Assembly (NCBI GenBank): GCA_027459605.1
Contig: DAIDHR010000001.1
Coordinates: 1 to 64,000 of the forward strand
Direction: 5' to 3'
Source: Alphaproteobacteria bacterium
GTDB lineage: Bacteria; Pseudomonadota; Alphaproteobacteria; UBA9655
DNA length: 64,000 nt
In this document: positions 49,553 through 59,188 of the stretch, in pieces
Layout: each line of letters begins with the position of its first letter
Position numbering within the stretch: position 1 is the stretch's first letter
Notes under the pieces: model-generated
What the model was told of the DNA's origin: nothing
The model's input: the letters and a program-made list of their open reading frames with translations, nothing else
Databases searched by the model: none
Translations under genes and position numbers: made by a program

Positions 49553-50314
49553 TTATTCTAAAAACTGCTCTCTTAAAATTCGCTCTTCAAGATTATGGTC
49601 ATGATCAAAGAGAAGAGTTACGGAATGGTCTTTTGTTTGGCAGACAGAAACGAGACTCACATTACGAACTTCTGTAAAATCAGCAACGGCGCTAACGGGG
49701 CGTTTTTTAGGCTCGAGAATGGTAAATGTAATATGAGCCCTCTCAGGGAGAAGGGCTCCTTTCCATCGTCGTGGACGGAAGGCACTAATCGGGGTTAAGG
49801 CGAGTAAAGGAGCTTCAAGTGGAATGATTGGGCCGTGGGCTGAAAGATTATAGGCCGTACTTCCTGCAGGGGTAGCCACCAGAATTCCATCGCATACAAG
49901 CTCATGGAGACGGATGACGCCATCTATTGAAATCTGAATTTTAGCTGCTTGGCGTGTTTCCCTCAGCAAAGAAACCTCGTTAAACGCAAGCGCTTTTGTG
50001 GAAGGTCCACCATTTTCTTCAATCGTCATCTCAAGAGGGTAAAGAGGTGTTGGCTTGGCTTTCTCTAAACGATTTATGAGATCCTGGGGTGAAAATTCAT
50101 TCATCAAAAACCCTATGCTGCCACAATGAATGCCATAAAGGGGGATATTTGAGTCAAGATGGAAATGCATGGTTTCAAGCATGAATCCATCTCCACCAAG
50201 GGCAACAATAACATCCGCTTCTTCTGGCCCGACGGAAGGATATAAGGCCTCAAGTGTTCCTTTGGCCTGAAGTGCTTCGGGGCTGGATGACGACATAAAG
50301 GCAATTTTAGGCAT
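49553..50314 (-). CDS. nadK: NAD kinase
   Basis: '[19 protein letters not shown]...[17 protein letters not shown]...[22 protein letters not shown]'. Confidence 0.96.
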   Translation of the reverse strand: MPKIAFMSSSSPEALQAKGTLEALYPSVGPEEADVIVALGGDGFMLETMHFHLDSNIPLYGIHCGSIGFLMNEFSPQDLINRLEKAKPTPLYPLEMTIEENGGPSTKALAFNEVSLLRETRQAAKIQISIDGVIRLHELVCDGILVATPAGSTAYNLSAHGPIIPLEAPLLALTPISAFRPRRWKGALLPERAHITFTILEPKKRPVSAVADFTEVRNVSLVSVCQTKDHSVTLLFDHDHNLEERILREQFLE

Positions 50315-50433
50315 TTTTAATACTCTCCCTATTCCCCATAGGAATAATTTAGATTATTTACAATCTTGGGCAAGAAATCAACTTTAGTTCCTTGCCATCT
50401 GACAAATTTTATTTTCGCTCCTTTTTAACCCAC

Positions 50434-50466
50434 GGAGTCATCCCTGCGAAGGTGGGGATCTAGCCC
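50434..50466. repeat. Dispersed intergenic element of the GTCATCCCTGCGAAGGTGGGGATC type
   Basis: 'acggagtcatccctgcgaaggtggggatctag' resembles palindromic repeats in many alphaproteobacteria. Confidence 0.5.
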
Positions 50467-50712
50467 AATAAAAAGGTCCCTTCACCTGTATTTCCTACTA
50501 TCGTCATGAAGTTGGTTGATATTGTAGAATTTTGTATAAAATCTTAAATGGACGAGAAAAAATCGGACTTGTATTTAATCGTTTTGAAATGGCCAAAAAA
50601 ATTTGCAATAAATCTTGACAATTTTCTTCATTCTTGGTATCTCTAAGATAACAGGTTTTATCATGTCTGATATGATAAAACTAAATGGCTCGAATCAAAA
50701 AGGGAGGGATAC

Positions 50713-51396
50713 GTGCCGAAAGTACTTATAAAGCCGCGCTGGCAAGCGTGGGAAAATACATGCCTTATAAAGGCCTATGATTCAAATATTCAGCTCAAAA
50801 TTATCGCTCTTGCTTTAGGGAGGACGATGACCTCCATCAGCAAAAAAATAAGAGAGCTTGGTCTTCGGACAGAAGCAGAAACGCGAGGTCGTATCAGGGG
50901 GAAGAAAAACCATGCACCGTGGTTTGAAAAAAGTCCACTGGATTTGAAAAAAATGAATGAAATACTAACCTCATTTGCGCCTATCCGCTTTCGCCAAAAA
51001 GGAGAGCTTGCCTTAAAGGAAAACAATTGGACATTTTCAAAGCCTCTAAGGCTTCCTGATGTCAACGATGGAACTGAAATTTGTCGAATTGAACAAAGGG
51101 CCAGCCCTTATTCTTTTTCCTCTCCATCAGATTACATTCTCTCAAAGGACCATGTTGCACCAAGGGAGAAGAAAGAAAGGCTTTTCGGAGATCCATTTTA
51201 TGTACCCCTCCATCATGTGCAGGAGTGGGCACTCTCGGAAGGATTTCACTTGGTAAAAGAGGAGCTGCGAAGACAAGGCGTTTCCTTTTGGAAGGAAGGC
51301 AAATATTTTTCAAGAACTCAACTTCTTGTCTATATAAATCGCATTCGCTTTGAGCGGAAGCTTCAGCCGTTAGCCGTTGAAGAGGATAATTTGTAA
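50713..51396 (+). CDS. Putative DNA-binding protein with SANT/Myb-like N-terminus
   Basis: 'WQAWENTCLIKAYDSNIQLKIIALALGRTMTSISKKIRELGLR'. Confidence 0.6.
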   Translation: MPKVLIKPRWQAWENTCLIKAYDSNIQLKIIALALGRTMTSISKKIRELGLRTEAETRGRIRGKKNHAPWFEKSPLDLKKMNEILTSFAPIRFRQKGELALKENNWTFSKPLRLPDVNDGTEICRIEQRASPYSFSSPSDYILSKDHVAPREKKERLFGDPFYVPLHHVQEWALSEGFHLVKEELRRQGVSFWKEGKYFSRTQLLVYINRIRFERKLQPLAVEEDNL

Positions 51397-51496
51397 GCAT
51401 AATGGGTTGTTAAGATTTTATTAAATAAAATTATGGAAATTAGTTAGATAAGAAAAATTTAAAAAATGCAAAACAGATAACAGAAGGAAAGAAAGT

Positions 51497-51826
51497 ATGA
51501 CAAAAAAAGTTCTTCAAAATTCCCTTTATGGGCTTTCATTTTTATTTGTGGTGGGAATTTCCCCTGCCCAGAGTGCGAACCCTCGTGAAGGAGAAGCTCT
51601 TAAGGTAGCGGAGGAGAAAGGGAGCCTTGGCGGTAAAAGCAACATCGAAATCTGCTACGATAACTGCAGACAACATGAGGGCGAAATTTCTGCGCTATGT
51701 GCGAAGGATAGTGGTCACAAGAGAGAGAGGTGCTTTTTCTATCTTGTACAAGTGGTTGATAAGTGCCTTCATGCTTGCCGCATGCCGAAAGGAACTCCGG
51801 AGACTGAATTAGAAAACGCTCCTTGA
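51497..51826 (+). CDS. Small exported six-Cys protein
   Basis: Signal peptide; CYDNC...C...C...CLHAC spacing similar to the 49101 ORF. Confidence 0.6.
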   Translation: MTKKVLQNSLYGLSFLFVVGISPAQSANPREGEALKVAEEKGSLGGKSNIEICYDNCRQHEGEISALCAKDSGHKRERCFFYLVQVVDKCLHACRMPKGTPETELENAP

Positions 51827-51849
51827 TCCCTTCCGCTTTGTTATAAAGA

Positions 51850-51872
51850 TACTTGACTAAATTAGTCAGGAA
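51850..51872. promoter_or_regulatory. Rrf2/IscR-type operator palindrome upstream of isc operon
   Basis: tacTTGACTAAATTAGTCAGG with palindrome TGACTAAATTAGTCA at 51854-51868. Confidence 0.65.
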
Positions 51873-52020
51873 TCATACAACTAAATTCAGGTATTGTGAA
51901 CTAAACCCAGGTTATTCGTTGAGGATGATGGTTTAGGCCCTCATTGCCGGGATCGTAAGCGACGAAGCGGATTTCTTATCTAAAAGTCAGGTTACATGGC
52001 AATAAGACACTGGAGATTAA

Positions 52021-52434
52021 GTGAAACTTGGCACAAAAGGTAGATATGCGGTAATGGCGCTTGTGGATCTTGCCTATTATGGCCAGGGCAAACCGGTCGC
52101 ATTAACAGAAATTGCCGAGCGACAGGCATTACCAATAACCTATCTAGAACAGCTTTTTGTAAAACTTCGTCAAAAGGGGTTTGTGGCAAGCACGCGAGGA
52201 CAGCAAGGGGGCTATACCCTGGCTCGTGAGCCTCAATCAATCCGGATTGCTGAAATTTTGGAAGCGATTGGTGAATCTCTCGAGACAACACGCTGCCGCA
52301 AGGAGGCCTCCACGGGATGTCTTGGAACAAAAGGACATTGTTTAACCCATAACCTATGGGCAGGGCTCAGGCGTCAGATGCATCAGTATTTAGATGGCAT
52401 TTCCTTAGCCGATGTATGCCAAAGAGGGCTTTAA
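52021..52434 (+). CDS. iscR: Rrf2-family Fe-S cluster regulator IscR
   Basis: 'MKLGTKGRYAVMALVDLAYYGQGKPVALTEIAERQALPITYLEQLFVKLRQKGFVASTRGQQGGYTLAR'; three Cys near the C-term. Confidence 0.96.
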   Translation: MKLGTKGRYAVMALVDLAYYGQGKPVALTEIAERQALPITYLEQLFVKLRQKGFVASTRGQQGGYTLAREPQSIRIAEILEAIGESLETTRCRKEASTGCLGTKGHCLTHNLWAGLRRQMHQYLDGISLADVCQRGL

Positions 52435-53525
52435 TGGTTTATTTGGATTATAATGCTTCTGTTCCCTTAAGGCCATGCGCAAAAGAAGCTATGATGGCAG
52501 CTTTTGCGTACGAAGGAAACGCCTCATCCCCACATAAGGTGGGGCGAAAGCTGCGCGCTATGATAGATGGGGCGCGGAAAAACATGTTAGGAAGACTGGG
52601 GGCAAAACGTATTATCTTTACAAGTGGGGGAACGGAAGCCAACGCTCTTGTCCTTTCAAACTTCGGCGATAGACCTGTTCTTGTTTCTACCATTGAACAT
52701 GATTCAGTCTTGAAAGGGGCCGTGGCGCCTACATATGTACCGGTAAAGGAAGATGGCCGGCTTGATCTCGAAGTTCTTGAGAAGGCCCTTTTATCCTTTG
52801 ACAAGCCTGGACTTTTGTCACTCATGCTTGTGAACAACGAAACAGGGGTCATTCAACCCCTTCAAGAGGCAACTTTCCTTGCTCATGCTAAAGGCTGGAA
52901 GGTTCATACAGATGCAAGTCAAGCCTTAGGGCGTATTCCCCTTTCATTTGAGGATCTTGGGGTTGATATGATGACCCTTTCCGCTCATAAGTGTGGAGGC
53001 CCTGTAGGGGTTGGAGCTTTAGTTCTAAAAGAAGATTTACATTTGCAGCCTTTGATTCGGGGAGGAGGGCAAGAATATGGAATGCGCTCGGGCACTCTCT
53101 CCACGCCACTCGTTCTTGGATTTGAAGCTGCTGTAAGCGAAGCCTTACAGGAAGAAACTCATGCTTCAAAACGACTCCGGGAGTTTCAACAAAAAATTGA
53201 GGCAGCTTTGCCTCAAGCCATTATATATGGGAAAGGGGCTCCCCGAGTCAGCCATGTAATCTGCCTTGGCATGCCTGGTATTCCGGCCGACCTGCAACTT
53301 ATGTCTTTTGATTTAAAGGGAGTCGCCATAAGCGCAGGGGCTGCCTGTTCTTCAGGAAAAATGAAGGATTCACATGTTCTGGAGGCTATGGGGGTTTCTC
53401 CCCAGGATTCCCGATGTGCAATCCGCCTAAGCATGGGCTGGAAAACAACCGAGAATGACGTCATAGCCTTTATCCAAGCTTGGAAGGAAATTTGTGAAAA
53501 ACAAAGCCTAAAGGAGGCCTCTTGA
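52434..53525 (+). CDS. Cysteine desulfurase (NifS/IscS family, first copy)
   Basis: PLP motif '[14 protein letters not shown]', catalytic '[10 protein letters not shown]'; start at 52434 overlaps iscR stop. Confidence 0.93.
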   Translation: MVYLDYNASVPLRPCAKEAMMAAFAYEGNASSPHKVGRKLRAMIDGARKNMLGRLGAKRIIFTSGGTEANALVLSNFGDRPVLVSTIEHDSVLKGAVAPTYVPVKEDGRLDLEVLEKALLSFDKPGLLSLMLVNNETGVIQPLQEATFLAHAKGWKVHTDASQALGRIPLSFEDLGVDMMTLSAHKCGGPVGVGALVLKEDLHLQPLIRGGGQEYGMRSGTLSTPLVLGFEAAVSEALQEETHASKRLREFQQKIEAALPQAIIYGKGAPRVSHVICLGMPGIPADLQLMSFDLKGVAISAGAACSSGKMKDSHVLEAMGVSPQDSRCAIRLSMGWKTTENDVIAFIQAWKEICEKQSLKEAS

Positions 53526-54739
53526 TGGTAACTCGGCCCATATATTTAGATTATCAATCAACAACTCCCTGTGATCCGCGCGTACTGGAGGCAATGCTCC
53601 CTTATTTTACAATCGATTTTGGAAACCCACATTCCCGGAGCCATTTCTATGGATGGCAAGCGGAAGAAGCTGTGGAGCAAGCACGAGCTCAAGTCGCACG
53701 CATTCTGAATGCTGATCCAAAAGAGGTAATTTTTACAAGTGGAGCAACCGAGTCCAATAACCTTGCCATAAAGGGAGTGGCTCATTTTTATAAAGCTCAT
53801 AAGGATCATATCATCACTTGTATGACAGAACATAAATGTGTCCTCGACAGCTGTCGGCATTTGGAACAGGGTGGGTTTAAAGTTACTTATTTGCCAGTTA
53901 GGCCCAATGGTCTTATTGATTTGAACAAACTGAGAGAAGCCATTACGGAGCGGACAGGGCTTGTTTCTATCATGGCTGTGAACAATGAAATTGGCATCAT
54001 CCAACCCCTTGAAGAGATAGGAAAAATTTGCCGGGAAAAGGGAGTTTTCTTCCATACGGATGCTGCGCAAGCCGTGGGAAAAATCCCCATTGATGTAGAG
54101 GCCATGAATATTGATCTCCTCAGCCTTTCAAGCCACAAAATTTATGGGCCAAAAGGCGTCGGAGCTCTTTATGTACGCCGTAAACCCCGAGTTCGCTTGA
54201 CAGCTCTGATTAATGGGGGAGGACAAGAAAGAGGAATGCGTTCAGGCACTCTCTCCACACCTCTTTGTGTGGGGCTGGGGAAGGCATGCGAAATTGCAGG
54301 CGAAGAAATGCTCTCTGAATACAAACGCCTTACAGCTTTGCGCAACCGGTTTTACAGCACCCTTCAAGCCGAACTTGAGGAAATTTATCTGAATGGTGAT
54401 TTAGAAAAACGCATTCCGGGTAACTTGAATATTAGCTTTTCCCACGTTGAAGGGGAGGGACTCATTATGGGGATTAAGGAAATCGCGGTTTCATCGGGGT
54501 CCGCCTGTACCTCAGCATCCCTTGAGCCTTCCTATGTTTTGCGAGCTTTGGGGGTCGAGGAGGAAATGGCCCATACCTCATTACGCATCGGGTTCGGGCG
54601 CTTTACAACAGAAGAAGACGTCGACACAGCTGCCCAGAAAATTATAAAAGAAGTTAAGCGACTTAGGGAGATGAGCCCCTTGTGGGAGATGGCCCGCCAA
54701 GGGATTGATTTAAAGTCCATTGAATGGGCTGAACATTAA
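53525..54739 (+). CDS. iscS: Cysteine desulfurase IscS
   Basis: '[23 protein letters not shown]...[25 protein letters not shown]...[21 protein letters not shown]'. Confidence 0.97.
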   Translation: MVTRPIYLDYQSTTPCDPRVLEAMLPYFTIDFGNPHSRSHFYGWQAEEAVEQARAQVARILNADPKEVIFTSGATESNNLAIKGVAHFYKAHKDHIITCMTEHKCVLDSCRHLEQGGFKVTYLPVRPNGLIDLNKLREAITERTGLVSIMAVNNEIGIIQPLEEIGKICREKGVFFHTDAAQAVGKIPIDVEAMNIDLLSLSSHKIYGPKGVGALYVRRKPRVRLTALINGGGQERGMRSGTLSTPLCVGLGKACEIAGEEMLSEYKRLTALRNRFYSTLQAELEEIYLNGDLEKRIPGNLNISFSHVEGEGLIMGIKEIAVSSGSACTSASLEPSYVLRALGVEEEMAHTSLRIGFGRFTTEEDVDTAAQKIIKEVKRLREMSPLWEMARQGIDLKSIEWAEH

Positions 54740-54754
54740 GGTTAGGAAAACGAC

Positions 54755-55141
54755 ATGGCTTATTCACAGAAAGTTATAGATCATTATGAAAATCCTCGAA
54801 ATGTAGGAAGTCTTGATCCCAAGGAAGAAAATGTTGGGACGGGCCTTGTGGGAGCTCCTGCTTGTGGAGATGTCATGAAGCTCCAGATTAAGGTAAATGA
54901 CAAAGGTGTTATTGAGGATGCCAAATTTAAAACATTCGGGTGTGGTTCAGCCATCGCCTCAAGCTCCCTTGTAACCGAATGGATTAAGGGGAAGACGTTG
55001 GAGGAAGCTGGGGCGATTAAGAACACTGAAATTGCCCAGCATTTGTCGCTGCCTCCCGTCAAAATTCACTGCTCAATGTTGGCGGAAGATGCCATTAGAG
55101 CCGCAATTCGTGATTATAAAGAAAAGAATCGAGCAGGCTGA
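54755..55141 (+). CDS. iscU: Fe-S scaffold IscU
   Basis: 'VIDHYENPRNVGSLD...VGAPACGDVMKLQIKV...FKTFGCGSAIASSS...VKIHCSMLAEDAI'. Confidence 0.97.
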   Translation: MAYSQKVIDHYENPRNVGSLDPKEENVGTGLVGAPACGDVMKLQIKVNDKGVIEDAKFKTFGCGSAIASSSLVTEWIKGKTLEEAGAIKNTEIAQHLSLPPVKIHCSMLAEDAIRAAIRDYKEKNRAG

Positions 55142-55473
55142 TGGCCCCAGTCTTAACCCTTACAGAATCAGCAGCGTTACGTGTTAAAGCACTTTTGGAG
55201 AATAGAGGAAAGCCCTCCGTTGGCATTCGCATTGGTATACGCTCCAAAGGGTGCTCGGGGCTTTCTTATACCCTTGAGTTTGCAGATGAAACGGGACCTT
55301 ATGATGAGGTGATCGAGGCTCATGGGATAAAAGTATTAATCGATCCAAAAGCTATTATGTTTCTGATTGGCTCCGAAATGGATTTTACTGACGATAAGCT
55401 TTCCTCAGGATTTGTGTTTAAAAATCCCAATGAAAAGGGGAAGTGTGGTTGTGGAGAATCTTTCCATGTTTGA
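55141..55473 (+). CDS. iscA: A-type Fe-S carrier IscA
   Basis: 'LTLTESAALRVKALL...GIRIGIRSKGCSGLSYTLEFAD...GKCGCGESFHV'. Confidence 0.96.
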   Translation: MAPVLTLTESAALRVKALLENRGKPSVGIRIGIRSKGCSGLSYTLEFADETGPYDEVIEAHGIKVLIDPKAIMFLIGSEMDFTDDKLSSGFVFKNPNEKGKCGCGESFHV

Positions 55474-55942
55474 TCCCTTTGAGATTTTAGGGCTTCCAAG
55501 GAGCTTTTTCCTTGACATGAAGGTCCTTGAGAAACGCTATTTTGAAGAGCAAAAGAAAGTCCACCCAGATCGGTTTGCCCTTGAAGAAAGTGCGGAAAAA
55601 GCAAGAGCTTTAAGATCCTCAACACACCTGAACCAAGCTTATCTTCTTTTAAAGGATCCTCTCCAAAGGGCGGGCTATTTATTGAAGGCGGCTAGTATTC
55701 ATCCCCTTTCTCATGATCCTGAAACCTTAACCAAAGTAATGGATTGGAATGAACGCTTGGAAGAAGGGGATAATGTGAGCCAAGAGCTGGCTAAGGAAGA
55801 AGACTTTCTGTTTAATGAACTGGAAGATGCTTTTAAATCAAATGAGTATGAAAAAGCGAACATCGCCCTCTATCGGATAACGTACGTAAAAAAATTACTC
55901 AAGGACGTTTACGCTAAGGCGAAGGGTAGAGGGGCTATTTGA
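55466..55942 (+). CDS. hscB: Co-chaperone HscB
   Basis: 'DPFEILGLPRSFFLDMKVLEKRYFEEQKKVHPDRFA' J-domain with HPD; start inside iscA end. Confidence 0.94.
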   Translation: MFDPFEILGLPRSFFLDMKVLEKRYFEEQKKVHPDRFALEESAEKARALRSSTHLNQAYLLLKDPLQRAGYLLKAASIHPLSHDPETLTKVMDWNERLEEGDNVSQELAKEEDFLFNELEDAFKSNEYEKANIALYRITYVKKLLKDVYAKAKGRGAI

Positions 55943-55956
55943 CCTTTGGTGAGAAA

Positions 55957-57492
55957 ATGACGAAGACGATCCTCTTGCAACTTGTTGAACCCGGCCAAAC
56001 TCCCAATCCTCATACCAATCCTCCTGGCATCGTTGTTGGTATAGACTTGGGCACAACTCACTCTGTACTTGCAGCTGTTCTTGAAGGAAAGCCGCGTGTT
56101 CTTGAAATTGAGGGGGAGGGGCCACTTGTCCCTTCAACACTTAAGGCGAGCACTACCGGACTAAAGGTCGGTGAAACACAGGGTGATATCTTAAGCTCAA
56201 CAAAAAGGCTCATGGGGCGGGGGCCAGAAGATCCTATTTGCTCTCAATTCCCTCACCTGGTTGCAGGGCAGGGGGTTCGACTTAAGTTGGCAGATTATGG
56301 GCTAACGCCCGTTGAAGTGGCAAGCCACATTTTATCTCACCTCCGAGAGAAAGCCGAAAAGTTCTTTGAACTGCCCGTAGAAGCAGCCGTCATTACCGTT
56401 CCAGCTTACTTTGATGAAGCAGCCCGAATTGCAACAAAGCAAGCCTCAGCCCTTGCTGGCATAAAAGTCTTGCGCCTCATCAATGAGCCGACAGCAGCTG
56501 CCCTCGCCTATGGCCTTGAAAAAGGAATTGGGGGTGTTTATGCCGTTTATGATTTTGGTGGCGGAACCTTTGACCTTTCTCTGTTGAAGCTTGAAGGAGG
56601 GGTCTTCCAGGTTCTTGGGACAGGGGGAGATTTAAACTTAGGGGGAGATGATATTGACCACGCCTTAGCAGATTTTCTCAAAACCAAGGATATAAGAAGA
56701 GCTCGCTTTCTTAAGGAAAAATTGACCGACCATGATTCCTTTGATGGGGTAATCCGAGAGGATCTAGAAGCCATCGTCACGCCGTTTATTACAAAAACTC
56801 TTCGTATAACAGATGAGGTATTGAGGAATGCTGAGCTTACTCCTCGAGACGTAGAAGGGGTCGTTCTTGTAGGAGGAATGACCCGGATGCCTATGGTACG
56901 CCGCGAAGTTGAAGCCTTTTTTAAGAAAACTCCCTTATCTGATATTGATCCTGACCAAGCAGTTGCCTTAGGGGCCGCACTTTCAGCTCATGGACTTCAG
57001 TATGGTTCGGATATCCTTCTTTTAGATGTAACTCCCCTGTCCTTAGGTCTAGAAACCATGGGTGGGCTTGTAGAGAAAATTATTCCGCGCAACACACCCC
57101 TTCCTGCGCTGGCCTCTCAAGAGTTTACAACTTACCAAGACGGGCAAGGGGGCATGGTCATTCACGTAGTTCAGGGTGAGCGAGAGTTTGTGCAAGATTG
57201 CAGGTCTCTTGCGAGATTTGAGCTTAAAGGCCTTCCCTCGCTTCCTGCAGGAGCTGCGCGCGTTCGCGTTGACTTTGCCGTGGATGCTGAAGGACTTTTA
57301 ACCGTTTCAGCATTTGAGAAGACAACAGGGCTTTTTCAACATGTTGAAGTTCACCCAACTTATGGGCTCGACCAAAAAGCTCTCTCGGAAATGATTCTTG
57401 AGAGTCAAAAGCATGGAAAAGAAGATATCCTAAAACGCTTGCAAGTAGAGGAAGGCAGGAAGGAAAATGTCCAACCACCATCCGACAGGTAG
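55957..57492 (+). CDS. hscA: Fe-S chaperone HscA (Hsp70)
   Basis: 'GIVVGIDLGTTHSVLAAV...VPAYFDEAARIATKQASALAGIKVLRLINEPTAAALAYGL'. Confidence 0.97.
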   Translation: MTKTILLQLVEPGQTPNPHTNPPGIVVGIDLGTTHSVLAAVLEGKPRVLEIEGEGPLVPSTLKASTTGLKVGETQGDILSSTKRLMGRGPEDPICSQFPHLVAGQGVRLKLADYGLTPVEVASHILSHLREKAEKFFELPVEAAVITVPAYFDEAARIATKQASALAGIKVLRLINEPTAAALAYGLEKGIGGVYAVYDFGGGTFDLSLLKLEGGVFQVLGTGGDLNLGGDDIDHALADFLKTKDIRRARFLKEKLTDHDSFDGVIREDLEAIVTPFITKTLRITDEVLRNAELTPRDVEGVVLVGGMTRMPMVRREVEAFFKKTPLSDIDPDQAVALGAALSAHGLQYGSDILLLDVTPLSLGLETMGGLVEKIIPRNTPLPALASQEFTTYQDGQGGMVIHVVQGEREFVQDCRSLARFELKGLPSLPAGAARVRVDFAVDAEGLLTVSAFEKTTGLFQHVEVHPTYGLDQKALSEMILESQKHGKEDILKRLQVEEGRKENVQPPSDR

Positions 57493-57601
57493 AACTGAAA
57501 GCCAGTCTTTATATGGCATCCGTTTCTAATGACATATAATATACACCACTCCTTAATGGGACTAAACACCCAGGTTTTGTGAACAAATTTTCTCCTGAGT
57601 G

Positions 57602-58882
57602 TCATCCTACCCACACTTTATATGCAGAAAAGGGGGTTAGCATTAGGTCTGTAAGCGCCCAGACAAGGGCATCCAACCTATCCGGTGATTTACTACTCTC
57701 CCCCGGGATGTAGGAGCATAATTGTTCTTCAAGCTTGGAAAGATGTTTCGCATGCCACACCTTGTCCCTTTCGTAAAGGGCTGCAATAGGCTCAGCTCTT
57801 AAGGCTTTTCCACGCGTTGCGCGCACCGCCTTATAACTGACGGAAGGGTCATAACTCCGCAAAAGCTGTTCCACAAGATCGCCTCCCATATTAACTTCAG
57901 CTACAATGCGATCGGCTTTATAATGGTGATAGGCATCAATTGCTTTTTGAATCCAGAGGGAAGGGGGGCCCTTAAGGGATAGATCATCCAAGATCACGCC
58001 AAAGCCATTTTTTGTCATTCCGGCAACAATGATTCCTGTTTCATCACTTTGGGCTCCATGACTTACAGCAGGATCAATGGCAATGACCAGGCGTTGAAGA
58101 GGAGAGCTTTGGTAGGCACGACGAGCTCGCTCTAACAGGTGAGGCGTCCAAAGAGTTCCTTCTTTTGTCTCGATCAAATCTGCATAGATCTCTTGTCGGC
58201 CCAGCCAACTTTTTTCATAATGCTTGCGAATATAGTTAAGGAAAGGCTTTGCAAGGTTTTTAGCATTCTCAAAGGTTGATCCTTTTGTAACAACAACATC
58301 GGGATCCTTGAGTAGCTTTTTTAAAATCACGGTTGGGCGAGGCGTGGTTGTCACAATAACCCGCGGAAGTCGGCCAATACGAAGCCCAAACATCAGCTGA
58401 TCCCAGACTTTTTCTCCATCTCGAAATTTAGCAAGCTCATCAACCCAGGCCCCATCAAATTGAGGTCCTCTCAGGTGTTCATAAGCTTCTGCGCTAAAAC
58501 AGGTTGCGATGCACCCATTTGGCCAGATGAGCTGACCTTTAGAAGGCTCATATAAAGGCCGTTCAGAAGGAGGATGAACAGCTAATAATCCTGAAATGCC
58601 TTCTATCATGACCTGCCTTGCTTCAACTTCAGTTTCAGCAAGAAGAGCAAGTCTACGACATAATCCTTCTTGTACCCATTTTCGAAGAGTTTCTGCTCCA
58701 GTCCGTGTTTTTCCAAACCCCCTTCCTGCAAGGATTAACCATATACGCCAATCCCCCTTTGGAGGGAGCTGTGAAGGACGTGCCACCTTTTTCCAGTCGT
58801 AAAGTGATGATTGGTCTTTCCTTCGCCTTCTCTCTTTTTTAAGAAGGACAAATAATTTTTTGAGTAAAAACATTTTTCTCAT
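57602..58882 (-). CDS. Phage/GTA-type terminase large subunit
   Basis: 'GDWRIWLILAGRGFGKTRTGAETLRKWVQEGLCRRLALLAETEVEARQVMIEGISGLL...' and nuclease part 'VIAIDPAVSHGAQSDETGIIVAG'. Confidence 0.9.
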   Translation of the reverse strand: MRKMFLLKKLFVLLKKERRRRKDQSSLYDWKKVARPSQLPPKGDWRIWLILAGRGFGKTRTGAETLRKWVQEGLCRRLALLAETEVEARQVMIEGISGLLAVHPPSERPLYEPSKGQLIWPNGCIATCFSAEAYEHLRGPQFDGAWVDELAKFRDGEKVWDQLMFGLRIGRLPRVIVTTTPRPTVILKKLLKDPDVVVTKGSTFENAKNLAKPFLNYIRKHYEKSWLGRQEIYADLIETKEGTLWTPHLLERARRAYQSSPLQRLVIAIDPAVSHGAQSDETGIIVAGMTKNGFGVILDDLSLKGPPSLWIQKAIDAYHHYKADRIVAEVNMGGDLVEQLLRSYDPSVSYKAVRATRGKALRAEPIAALYERDKVWHAKHLSKLEEQLCSYIPGESSKSPDRLDALVWALTDLMLTPFSAYKVWVG

Positions 58883-58979
58883 TGGAAGTCTCCCTTTAAG
58901 TTGTCATTTTTTTTTGAAAAAATAGATGAGGGTTGCTAGATTCTGTGCATTTATCTTAACCTGAGCTTTATGGACATAT

Positions 58980-59105
58980 ATGTGTCATCCACCCTCCATA
59001 GCCATCCATGCCCACACACTGTCATCCACGGCCCCGCTTTGCAGGGGCAAAGCATTTATTGCACAAGAGCCTGCCCTCGACTTGATCGAGGGATGACAAC
59101 CGAGA
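58980..59105. repeat. Intergenic palindromic/dispersed repeat cluster
   Basis: Repeated 'gtcatccac', then 'ccctcgacttgatcgagggatgac' hairpin. Confidence 0.55.
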
Positions 59106-59188
59106 GAGAAGAATACACATTTATTAAGGTTAAGATAAATCCACGGAATCTAAAAAGTTCTTACTGATTGTTATCTAAAACTTATCTT

